A stretch of DNA of 17,499 nucleotides from Peptococcaceae bacterium (GTDB taxonomy: Bacteria > Bacillota > Peptococcia > Peptococcales > Peptococcaceae), in assembly GCA_017532485.1 (NCBI GenBank), contig JAFXJE010000130.1:1-17499 (forward strand), written 5' to 3'. A program made the position numbers and the translations under genes. The notes under the pieces are model-generated. The model saw only the letters and a program-made list of their open reading frames with translations. It did no database searches and had not been told where the DNA came from. Shown one piece after another: positions 1-5,631 of this stretch (the first letter of the stretch is position 1; every line of letters starts with the position of its first letter).

Positions 1-326
1 CCAATAACTCCTGAAACAAGAATAAATTCTACCTTAATCCAAAATGCTCCCAATAAAATCAAAGCTGCCCAAAAACAGCCCCACGAAATCAAGCGAAGTT
101 CTTCTACATTTTGCTGAACAAAAACATTTTTCTGCTCAATATTGGCCAATAACTTGTCCATACTGCGAATACAACGCAATACAGGCAAAAATACTAAATA
201 AAATACGGCTAAAAGCAAAGGCTCCCGGAGAAATAACGGCAAACCTACTGCCAAAACCAGCCAAACAACAAAAACAATTTTCGTCCAAATAATAGTAATC
301 CGTAATGATAAAGACTGTTGTTCCAT
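1..326 (-). CDS. DUF2975-type membrane protein, 3' end cut by window edge
   Basis: 108 codons are visible from an ATG at 326. A strong purine-rich ribosome binding site (GAGGAGGG) lies just upstream. Hydrophobic segments lie at about residues 12-32, 36-50 and 82-99, so this is an integral membrane protein. A conserved-looking stretch, NVFVQQNVEELRLISW (residues 67-82), sits between the second and third segments. It resembles the signature of DUF2975 proteins (Bacillus YoaS type), which I recognise from memory only. In that family a small XRE-type regulator gene usually follows; here that position lies outside the window. Function of the family is unknown. The promoter region overlaps a long perfect inverted repeat, suggesting specific regulation. 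Confidence 0.7.
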   Translation of the reverse strand, partial: MEQQSLSLRITIIWTKIVFVVWLVLAVGLPLFLREPLLLAVFYLVFLPVLRCIRSMDKLLANIEQKNVFVQQNVEELRLISWGCFWAALILLGAFWIKVEFILVSGVI

Positions 327-346
327 CTCCTCACCCTCCTCTATTT

Positions 347-374
347 ATTGTACCAAATGATTATTGTTTGTCAA
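347..374 (-). promoter_or_regulatory. Predicted promoter of the DUF2975 gene
   Basis: On the minus strand TTGACA (374-369) is followed after 16 nt by TACAAT (352-347). Predicted transcription would start near 340, giving a very short leader that begins close to the ribosome binding site. The -35 box lies inside the left arm of the inverted repeat at 360-420. The hexamers are seen directly; activity is inferred. Confidence 0.5.
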
Positions 375-420
375 ATATTATTTATCGTTTTTCGATAAAT
401 AATATTTGACAAACAATAAT
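360..420. repeat. Perfect 28-bp inverted repeat with 5-nt T loop
   Basis: Arms 360-387 and 393-420 are exact reverse complements, separated by TTTTT (388-392). The inner part reads TTATCG-TTTTT-CGATAA. The repeat is AT-rich and has no T-tract after either arm, so it does not look like a standard intrinsic terminator. It overlaps the -35 box of the DUF2975 promoter and starts 10 nt after the stop codon of the small gene at 431-610. It could be an extended operator, or an RNA hairpin ending the small gene's transcript. Confidence 0.85.
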
Positions 421-430
421 GTAAATAGCT

Positions 431-610
431 TCAGGCCTGTTCTTTTTCTTTTATTTTTTTCTCTATACTTTTCACTTCCATTAATGCATGAGTATAGTTG
501 CGTAAATTACGACAATTACTGTCTTGTTCAAAAACCTTTTCGCATACAGCTAATCGTTCTTTAGCCTCTTTCAGTTTTTCTTCATCACTTTTCTGCCACG
601 GAAAACGCAT
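431..610 (-). CDS. Small charged hypothetical protein (59 aa)
   Basis: Unrecognised. I start it at the ATG at 610 because AGAGGG lies 9 nt upstream. An in-frame ATG at 631 has no ribosome binding site. The protein begins MRFPWQKSDEEKLKEA and is rich in Lys and Glu. It has a predicted helical, possibly coiled-coil character through most of its length and two Cys residues in the middle. There is no signal peptide or membrane segment. It lies divergent to the small gene at 717 and upstream of the inverted repeat at 360-420. It could be a small regulatory or partner protein; no function can be assigned. Confidence 0.55.
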   Translation of the reverse strand: MRFPWQKSDEEKLKEAKERLAVCEKVFEQDSNCRNLRNYTHALMEVKSIEKKIKEKEQA

Positions 611-716
611 TATCCGTATCCCTCTTTTCATTTACAAATTCAGTATTCTTTTTTTATTTTCTGAATATATTAATCTTAGATATTTCTCTGTCAAAATTAC
701 TCAAGGAGTGACTGTT

Positions 717-956
717 ATGAATTCTGAATTAATTACTTTCCAGCAAAAGCTGGATTGTTTTCTCCAAGATTTTCAACAACTGCTTTACGAGTTCGCCCGT
801 CTTCGTCAAGTTTCACCTCGTCTGCGCACTGAAAGTTCTAAGCTCTTGGAACAATATTTACTTCGCGGCGGGCGAATGGTTAAACAAATCAGCCATGAAT
901 ACCATGATGATTTAATGCAAGGTATTTCATGGCTCAAAATAAAAATGATGCTTTAA
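717..956 (+). CDS. Small hypothetical protein (79 aa)
   Basis: Unrecognised. The ATG at 717 is preceded by AAGGAG (703-708) at good spacing. The open frame extends further upstream, but that part overlaps the divergent gene and has no ribosome binding site. The product begins MNSELITFQQKLDCFLQDF and is predicted to be mostly helical. It contains a basic segment (LLRGGRMVKQ) and lacks membrane segments or a signal peptide. It ends 30 nt before a bidirectional terminator shared with the convergent NifX-like gene. No clear promoter could be picked out in the AT-rich sequence between 611 and 716. Confidence 0.6.
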   Translation: MNSELITFQQKLDCFLQDFQQLLYEFARLRQVSPRLRTESSKLLEQYLLRGGRMVKQISHEYHDDLMQGISWLKIKMML

Positions 957-986
957 CCCTCTCTGCCTGTCCACAGTATAAATCAA

Positions 987-1026
987 AAAAGTGGTTAGGG
1001 CAATTAATTTTGTCCTAACCACTTTT
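987..1026. terminator. Bidirectional intrinsic terminator
   Basis: A 13-bp stem is formed by 987-999 and 1014-1026 (AAAAGTGGTTAGG and its complement). It can be extended by a G-U and a C-G pair. Runs of T follow in both directions. It sits between the convergent gene ends at 956 and 1030 and would end both the small plus-strand gene and the five-gene minus-strand operon. Confidence 0.9.
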
Positions 1027-1029
1027 CTC

Positions 1030-1392
1030 TTAATGGTGTTCCCCACATTCATGACTATGTTCATGATTATGGCAAATTGAACCAGTAGATTTTAACTCAC
1101 CTTTTAAGTATAATTCAACATTAACTTGAGCTTCACCCTGTGCTCCAACAACAACCTCCACTTTTCTTTCATTAAAGATTTCTACAGCACCACCGCCCAT
1201 ACCACCAGCAATGATAACTTCAACACCTTTATCAGCTAAAAAGTTGGGCAAAAAACCAGGTTTATGTCCAGGGTTGGGAATACTTTCTTGTTTTGTAATT
1301 TGTCCTTCTTCAATATCAAATAAAATAAAGTTGGCACAGTGTCCAAAGTGTCCAGCAACCTCTGTACCCATAGCAGCTACAGCAATTTTCAT
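1030..1392 (-). CDS. NifX/NifB-like (dinitrogenase iron-molybdenum cofactor domain) protein with His/Cys-rich tail
   Basis: A 120-residue single-domain protein of the Nitro_FeMo-Co (MTH1175-like) family. It starts MKIAVAAMGTEVAGHFGHC, with the GHFG(H/R)C-type N-terminal motif, and has a glycine-rich IIAGGMGGGAVEIF segment at about 60-73. Relatives bind or carry metal-sulfur clusters; those outside nif operons are mostly of unknown role. Residues 107-120 form a compact tail with Cys107, Cys116 and six His, a probable metal-binding site. AAAGGAGAG precedes the start. This is the last gene of the operon, 38 nt after an Fe-S MinD ATPase gene and just before the terminator. No nitrogenase genes are present, so a nitrogen-fixation role is not supported here. 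Confidence 0.88.
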   Translation of the reverse strand: MKIAVAAMGTEVAGHFGHCANFILFDIEEGQITKQESIPNPGHKPGFLPNFLADKGVEVIIAGGMGGGAVEIFNERKVEVVVGAQGEAQVNVELYLKGELKSTGSICHNHEHSHECGEHH

Positions 1393-1430
1393 CTGAAATC
1401 TCTCCTTTAAGATAAAATATAATTTTTTAT

Positions 1431-2297
1431 TTAATTATTTAACAAAGCCATTGTTTTTTGGTAGGCTTGATAAAGTGCCTGACGTGCAGGACAATCTATT
1501 TCAGCTAGACTTTGTCCATTATTAATGGCAAAACTAGCTTGTTTATCATATGGTACATGACCTACTAACGGCAATTGATGAGCTTGGCAGTATTGTTCGA
1601 TTTGTGCTGTATGTTCCGGACTATTATCATATTTATTGATGCAAACAGCAGTAGTTACTTGAAATTTAGCAGCTGTCTGAACTATTCTGTCTAAATCACT
1701 TAACCCTGATAACGAAGGCTCGGCAACAATCAAAATCAAATCCACACCAGTAATAGATGCAATTACCGGACAACCAATACCCGGTGAGCCATCAATAACA
1801 GCCAACTCCACATCCTTTGGTACAGCATAATACAATGCATTTTTCACAGCAGAAACAAGCTTGCCTGAATTACCTCGACCCATGCGTAAAGCAGCTGTTG
1901 AAAATACTTCTTCTCCCTGATAGAGAGCAAGCTCACCAGCAATATCTTGTTGCAATTGTGCTGCAGAAGTTGGACAAATATATTCACAAACTCCACAGCC
2001 TTCACAAGCATACTGCCGAACTTGATAAACATTACCGACTTTTTCCAAAGCTTGAAAACGACAAGCTTGGACACATTGACCACAAGCAATGCATTTATCA
2101 GCGTCAATAACAGCTTTTTGTGAGCCAATAAAATCTGATTTTTCAGGTAAATCACTTCTACCACTGACTAGATGCAGATTTGGTGCATCAACATCACAAT
2201 CTGCCAAAGCTTTAGCTTGGGCAAATTTGATAAAAGCTGCTGCTGTTGTTGTTTTTCCCGTACCGCCTTTGCCGCTTAAAATCAATAGTTTTTTCAT
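1431..2297 (-). CDS. MinD/ParA-type ATPase with inserted 2x[4Fe-4S] ferredoxin module (second copy)
   Basis: 288 residues. The N-terminal deviant Walker A motif SGKGGTGKTT (residues 8-17) has the signature Lys10 plus Lys15. ADCDVDAPN (32-40) is switch I and VIDGSPGIGCP (168-178) is switch II. Between them lie two CxxCxxCxxxC sets (Cys69/72/75/79 and Cys98/101/104/108), the second ending in CP, for two 4Fe-4S clusters. It is expected to be a dimerising, cytosolic, nucleotide-switched Fe-S protein. Family members occur in anaerobes beside NifX-like proteins, including the Orp complex of Desulfovibrio. AAAGGAT lies upstream of the ATG. The gene follows its paralogue by 33 nt. The partner is probably one or both NifX-like proteins (inference). 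Confidence 0.92.
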   Translation of the reverse strand: MKKLLILSGKGGTGKTTTAAAFIKFAQAKALADCDVDAPNLHLVSGRSDLPEKSDFIGSQKAVIDADKCIACGQCVQACRFQALEKVGNVYQVRQYACEGCGVCEYICPTSAAQLQQDIAGELALYQGEEVFSTAALRMGRGNSGKLVSAVKNALYYAVPKDVELAVIDGSPGIGCPVIASITGVDLILIVAEPSLSGLSDLDRIVQTAAKFQVTTAVCINKYDNSPEHTAQIEQYCQAHQLPLVGHVPYDKQASFAINNGQSLAEIDCPARQALYQAYQKTMALLNN

Positions 2298-2330
2298 AAA
2301 ATCAATATCCTTTCGTCAGCTTGGCTACTT

Positions 2331-3170
2331 TTAACTTCGGACAGCAGCTTCAATCTGCTGCAACAAATCTTGGAAAAGGCGCTTAGCTTGCTCATCTATT
2401 TCCACAAGAATTTTACCATCAGCAGTAGCTTGAGCAATATTTTCCCCATAAGGCATACGGAGTAAAACGGGCAAATTGTTTTCCTGACAAAATTCCTCTA
2501 ATGGCAAATAAGGATTATCCAATTTATTCATCATAACTCCACAAGGCTTACCTAAAAGGGTAACTAATTCATGTACCATGCGAAAATTATGAAAACCAAA
2601 AGCAGTAGGCTCAACTACTAGCAAGCAATAATCTGCCTCGCTAATACTTTCCATAACAGAACAGCTGCTGCCAGGTGGACAATCAATAACTGTTAAAAAC
2701 TCAGTGCCTTTATTTTCTGCTAACGCAGCACTGATAACAGGCACTGCAGAAGCTTCCCCTAAATTCAGCACACCAGTAATAACTTCTACCTGTTCGTGGG
2801 TACCTTTTTGTAAAATTCCTACTGGATATTCTATTTCAGAAACAGCTTTCTGTGGACATAATAAAAGGCAGCCTCCACAAGAGTGACATATTTCGGAAAA
2901 AACTGTCGGTTTCTCTTTGATGTAGACCAGTGCATTGAAATGGCAGAAGTCAACACATTGACGACACCCATTGCAGAGCGTACTGTCAAATTGTGGCAGC
3001 AAACGATGAACAGGTTTTTCAGTGACATTCTGCGGTTTAAAAAAGAGATGACCGTTAGGTTCTTCCACATCACAATCAATATAAACAGCTTTAGGAGCTG
3101 TTGCTGCCAAATTAACTGCGGCAAAGGTCTTTCCTGCACCACCTTTACCACTAAGAACAGCTATTTTCAT
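2331..3170 (-). CDS. MinD/ParA-type ATPase with inserted 2x[4Fe-4S] ferredoxin module (first copy)
   Basis: 279 residues with the same architecture as the following gene but clearly diverged. It has deviant Walker A SGKGGAGKT (7-15, Lys9 and Lys14), switch I IDCDVEEPN (31-39) and switch II VIDCPPGSSC (161-170). The clusters are Cys66/69/72/76 and Cys95/98/101/105. The conserved pairing of two such ATPases suggests they work as a heterodimer or as two steps of one Fe-S or metal-cluster handling process (inference). The start overlaps the stop of the preceding NifX-like gene by 4 nt (ATGA), implying translational coupling. No membrane-targeting helix is obvious at the C terminus, unlike true MinD. 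Confidence 0.92.
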   Translation of the reverse strand: MKIAVLSGKGGAGKTFAAVNLAATAPKAVYIDCDVEEPNGHLFFKPQNVTEKPVHRLLPQFDSTLCNGCRQCVDFCHFNALVYIKEKPTVFSEICHSCGGCLLLCPQKAVSEIEYPVGILQKGTHEQVEVITGVLNLGEASAVPVISAALAENKGTEFLTVIDCPPGSSCSVMESISEADYCLLVVEPTAFGFHNFRMVHELVTLLGKPCGVMMNKLDNPYLPLEEFCQENNLPVLLRMPYGENIAQATADGKILVEIDEQAKRLFQDLLQQIEAAVRS

Positions 3171-3523
3171 TGATGACCATGGAAGCCGGCATGGAAACTG
3201 GTCAATTCCTCAAGCTTCTTTTCTTGAAATGCAGTTAAATTTTCTTCGATACTTGTCCCTACAGATTTGAAAACAGCGATTTCCGCAGCCTGTAATACAT
3301 TGCCGGCATTTTCGCCACAACGTGGAGTCAAAACTACTGCTGTTCCGCTGTCAACAATAAATTGAGCAGCTTTAGGCCCAGCACCACCTTCAGCTTCTGC
3401 TGCTGGATTAACAGCTAAATCACTTGCACCACTCTGTGTATCATAAAATAAAAAATAAGGGGCGCGCCCAAAGGAAACACAAACAGCGTTTTTAGTTTCA
3501 TCTACAGGAATAGCAATTTTCAT
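3167..3523 (-). CDS. NifX/NifB-like (dinitrogenase iron-molybdenum cofactor domain) protein
   Basis: 118 residues, a single Nitro_FeMo-Co-type domain starting MKIAIPVDETKNAVCVSFG. The N-terminal motif SFGRAPYFLFYD aligns with the GHFGHCANFILFD stretch of the other family member in this operon. Cys15 and Cys54 are present. The C terminus is short and ends in three His residues (HAGFHGHQ). It lies 2 nt after the DUF134 regulator gene and overlaps the start of the first Fe-S MinD ATPase by 4 nt, so the three are very likely co-translated. By analogy with Desulfovibrio Orp proteins it may bind a metal-sulfide cluster non-covalently; this is inference. Confidence 0.87.
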   Translation of the reverse strand: MKIAIPVDETKNAVCVSFGRAPYFLFYDTQSGASDLAVNPAAEAEGGAGPKAAQFIVDSGTAVVLTPRCGENAGNVLQAAEIAVFKSVGTSIEENLTAFQEKKLEELTSFHAGFHGHQ

Positions 3524-3525
3524 AA

Positions 3526-3876
3526 TTAATCCTCCTTACAAATTTTATGGCAATGTCTGCCACAACCACAGCCTGAAGTATTACCCTCACAAATTTGGTA
3601 GTCACCACCCTCAATAACTAAAGGCAGCCCTTCTACTAAAGTGTCTGCCAGTTTTTTACGAGCACTAGCATAAATTTGTTGGACAGTTGTTCGGGCAATA
3701 TTCATTTGCTTGCCACAATCCTCCTGAGAATAATTTTCCCGGTCGATTAAGCGAATAGTTTCATATTCATCAATCGTCATAATTATTTTGCGACAACCAT
3801 CTGTTGCCACTAAAGGAACAAACTCTTGATAGCGTGGAATATTGCAAACTCTTCGACATTTTCTTGGTCTAGGCAT
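3526..3876 (-). CDS. DUF134 (UPF0251) family DNA-binding protein, probable operon regulator
   Basis: 116 residues from the ATG at 3876. This start gives the family's usual N terminus (MPRPRKCRRVC) and has AAAGGTGG 8 nt upstream. The earlier in-frame ATG at 3918 would lie only about 5 nt from the predicted transcription start and overlaps an operator-like palindrome, so I rejected it. Residues 49-75 (YSQEDCGKQMNIARTTVQQI onward) form a helix-turn-helix like sigma-factor region 4. The tail (96-113) has five Cys and two His (CEGNTSGCGCGRHCHKIC); with Cys7, Cys11 and Cys28 this suggests metal or Fe-S sensing (inference). It is first in the operon with two NifX-like proteins and two Fe-S ATPases, which it probably controls. 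Confidence 0.88.
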   Translation of the reverse strand: MPRPRKCRRVCNIPRYQEFVPLVATDGCRKIIMTIDEYETIRLIDRENYSQEDCGKQMNIARTTVQQIYASARKKLADTLVEGLPLVIEGGDYQICEGNTSGCGCGRHCHKICKED

Positions 3877-3905
3877 GAGACACACCACCTTTGGAAATTT
3901 ATTAT

Positions 3906-3917
3906 TGGCATATGCCA
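3906..3917. promoter_or_regulatory. Operator-like palindrome TGGCATATGCCA
   Basis: A perfect 12-bp palindrome just downstream of the predicted transcription start (about +7 to +18) of the DUF134 operon. It shares the core R-CATATG-Y with the palindrome at 3946-3955. The centres are 39 bp apart. Repressor binding here would block initiation or escape. The regulator is inferred to be the DUF134 protein. Confidence 0.5.
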
Positions 3918-3929
3918 TTTATTAATTTA

Positions 3930-3957
3930 ATTATAGTTCATTTTCGACATATGTCAA
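3930..3957 (-). promoter_or_regulatory. Consensus sigma-A promoter of the DUF134/NifX/MinD operon
   Basis: On the minus strand a perfect TTGACA (3957-3952) is followed after 16 nt by a perfect TATAAT (3935-3930). Predicted transcription starts near 3923, leaving a leader of about 47 nt before the DUF134 ATG. Such a strong promoter implies active repression under some condition. The -35 box is part of one of two CATATG palindromes. Confidence 0.8.
3946..3955. promoter_or_regulatory. Operator-like palindrome GACATATGTC overlapping the -35 box
   Basis: A perfect 10-bp palindrome whose edge is the -35 TTGACA of the operon promoter. It reads TTGACATATGTC on the minus strand, compared with TTGGCATATGCC across both strands at the downstream site. 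A matched pair of sites around one promoter is typical of cooperative repression. Function is inferred. Confidence 0.5.
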
Positions 3958-3984
3958 TAATAAAAATAGACGAAAAAAATAAAT

Positions 3985-4036
3985 CCCCTATACTTAAGAA
4001 ATGCATCTCTTTTCCTGCATTTCTTAAGTATAGGGG
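3985..4036 (-). terminator. Intrinsic terminator of the sdaAB-sdaAA-TPR operon
   Basis: A perfect 21-bp stem (3985-4005 with 4016-4036) with a 10-nt loop. On the minus strand it is followed by TTTATTTTTTT. It begins 7 nt after the TPR gene's stop codon. No T-run follows on the plus strand, so it is one-directional. It insulates the downstream DUF134 promoter. Confidence 0.93.
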
Positions 4037-4043
4037 AAGCTTG

Positions 4044-4721
4044 TTAAATATTCATTTTTCTTTCTAAATGAGCCATTCTTTGTTTAGCATCAGTATCATC
4101 CGGTGCGTATTCCAAAGCCTTCTGCAAATCAGCTAAGGCTTCTTCATAGCGACCTAAAGTTGTGTATAAAGTTCCTCGACCTTTGTACGCATAAATAGAA
4201 TACGGGTCAAGGGCTAAAGATTGATTATACTGCTCCAAAGCCAAATCAAATTCTTCCAATTTATAATAGATATTACCTTTATCCTTATGAATAATTGCTG
4301 CCGAATATGGAGCTAAATGCAGCACTTTATCCAACTCTTCCAAAGCTTGCTCAAACTCCTCTAATTCACTGTGAATTAAGGCTACATCCCAAAGAGCTAA
4401 AGCATAATCAGGCTTGATTTTCAGGGCAGCTTCATAGTCTTCTAAAGCACCTTCCAAATCGCCCATATTCAAATATAATAAAGCACGATTATAGTAATAG
4501 CCTTCATCATCACTCTTTAAGGCAATAGCTCTATCATAATCGGCTAGGGCTGCAGGATAATTTTGTAAACTATGATTATAAATATTGGCACGGTAAAAAT
4601 AAGGCTCAGGATGATTATTTTCCAAAGCTATAGCTGCGGAAAAATATTTGATAGCTTGCTCAAAATCCTCTAAATTTTTGGCAATAATACCACGTTCTAA
4701 TTCTCCTTGATAAGTATTCAT
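4044..4721 (-). CDS. Tetratricopeptide (TPR) repeat protein
   Basis: 225 residues made almost entirely of six 34-35-residue TPR units (about 4-37, 38-72, 73-106, 107-140, 141-174, 175-208). Typical patterns include YYYNRALLYLNMGDLEGALE and GRGTLYTTLGRYEEALADLQ. There is no signal peptide, membrane segment or attached enzymatic domain. It should act as a cytosolic protein-protein interaction scaffold; the partner is unknown. AGAGGG precedes the ATG. It lies 17 nt after sdaAA in the same orientation with no terminator between, so it is probably co-transcribed with the serine dehydratase. Whether this is functional or just readthrough cannot be told. Confidence 0.9.
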   Translation of the reverse strand: MNTYQGELERGIIAKNLEDFEQAIKYFSAAIALENNHPEPYFYRANIYNHSLQNYPAALADYDRAIALKSDDEGYYYNRALLYLNMGDLEGALEDYEAALKIKPDYALALWDVALIHSELEEFEQALEELDKVLHLAPYSAAIIHKDKGNIYYKLEEFDLALEQYNQSLALDPYSIYAYKGRGTLYTTLGRYEEALADLQKALEYAPDDTDAKQRMAHLERKMNI

Positions 4722-4738
4722 AACCAGCCCTCTTTTCT

Positions 4739-5614
4739 TTATCTGCCAAAAATTTTTCTTCGCAACGCCTGACCTGTCGGTGTCATTGCCAGACCACCAA
4801 GTGCAGTTTCCCTTAATGTATCAGGTAAAGAACGGCCTACTGAGCCCATAGTGTCAATAACTTCATCAGCAGGAATTACACTTTTGATACCAGCACGCGC
4901 CATATCCGCCATACTTAAAGCCAAGGAAACACCCATAGCATTACGCTTTGCACAAGGTACTTCCACTAAGCCGGCTACTGGGTCACAGACAAGACCTAAA
5001 ATATTTTTTAACACTAAAGCACACGCCTCAGCTGCTTGTGCCGGTGTCCCACCTGCCAGTTCAACTGCTGCTGCACTCGCCATTGCCGCTGCTGCACCAC
5101 ATTCAGCTTGACAACCGGCTACTGCACCCGATACAGAAGCTTTGCTGGCAATAATCATTCCAATACCTGAAGCCGCCAATAAACCGTAAACAATTTCTTC
5201 ATCACTTAATTCCAATAATTGCTGCAATTTATAGAAAACCCCAGGTACGATACCACAAGAACCAGCTGTTGGACAAGCCACGATTTTACCCATAGTAGCA
5301 TTTACTTCGGCTACAGCTAAAGCATAACTAACAGCCTCTGCTACATTCTTGCCGGACAACATTTCGTGTTCTTGACAATAATCCAACAGTTGTTTACCTT
5401 GGCCGCCGATTAAACCTCCTTTAGAAATCTGTGGATTATTAATCCCCGTTTCAATCGACTCTTTCATGACCTGCCAATTATAAAGCATTTTATTTAACAC
5501 TTCTTCTTTGCTGCATTGCTGATGCTCCATTTCATACATCAACATATATTCACCTATAGAGCAGTTATTTTCTTTAGTGTATTGTAATAATTTTTTTACA
5601 GAGCTAATTGCCAT
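4739..5614 (-). CDS. sdaAA: L-serine dehydratase, iron-sulfur-dependent, alpha subunit
   Basis: 291 residues. With the beta subunit it deaminates L-serine to pyruvate and ammonia using an oxygen-sensitive [4Fe-4S] cluster in the cytosol. The probable cluster ligands are Cys168, Cys210 and Cys221; their spacings (42 and 11) match the three ligand cysteines of characterised type 2 enzymes. The catalytic-region motif ACPTAGSCGIVPG lies at 113-125 and CDPVAGLVEVPC at 210-221. I start at 5614, where AAAAGGAGG sits 7 nt upstream, rather than at an in-frame ATG 21 nt earlier that would overlap sdaAB. The gene follows sdaAB by 17 nt, forming the usual two-gene unit, with a TPR gene downstream. Confidence 0.96.
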   Translation of the reverse strand: MAISSVKKLLQYTKENNCSIGEYMLMYEMEHQQCSKEEVLNKMLYNWQVMKESIETGINNPQISKGGLIGGQGKQLLDYCQEHEMLSGKNVAEAVSYALAVAEVNATMGKIVACPTAGSCGIVPGVFYKLQQLLELSDEEIVYGLLAASGIGMIIASKASVSGAVAGCQAECGAAAAMASAAAVELAGGTPAQAAEACALVLKNILGLVCDPVAGLVEVPCAKRNAMGVSLALSMADMARAGIKSVIPADEVIDTMGSVGRSLPDTLRETALGGLAMTPTGQALRRKIFGR

Positions 5615-5631
5615 TTTCTTACCTCCTTTTC

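Noticed and set aside
44..292. Plus-strand reading frame at the left edge
   Set aside because: It has no ribosome binding site and lies opposite the minus-strand membrane-protein frame, which has a strong ribosome binding site, promoter and family-like motif.
360..420. Intrinsic terminator for the small gene at 431-610
   Set aside because: The stem is almost entirely A-T and no T-tract follows on the minus strand. It is kept as an inverted repeat of open function.
498..716. N-terminal extension of the small plus-strand gene
   Set aside because: It overlaps the divergent small gene. The ATG at 717 has a proper AAGGAG site while the upstream start has none.
1030..3523. Nitrogen fixation (nif) gene cluster
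   Set aside because: The NifX-like domains are the only nif resemblance. There is no nifH, nifD, nifK, nifE, nifN or radical-SAM nifB in the window, and the context fits the stand-alone MTH1175/Orp type.
3877..3918. Longer N terminus for the DUF134 protein from an ATG at 3918
   Set aside because: There is no ribosome binding site, the position is about 5 nt from the predicted transcription start, and the added residues do not fit the family's MPRP start.
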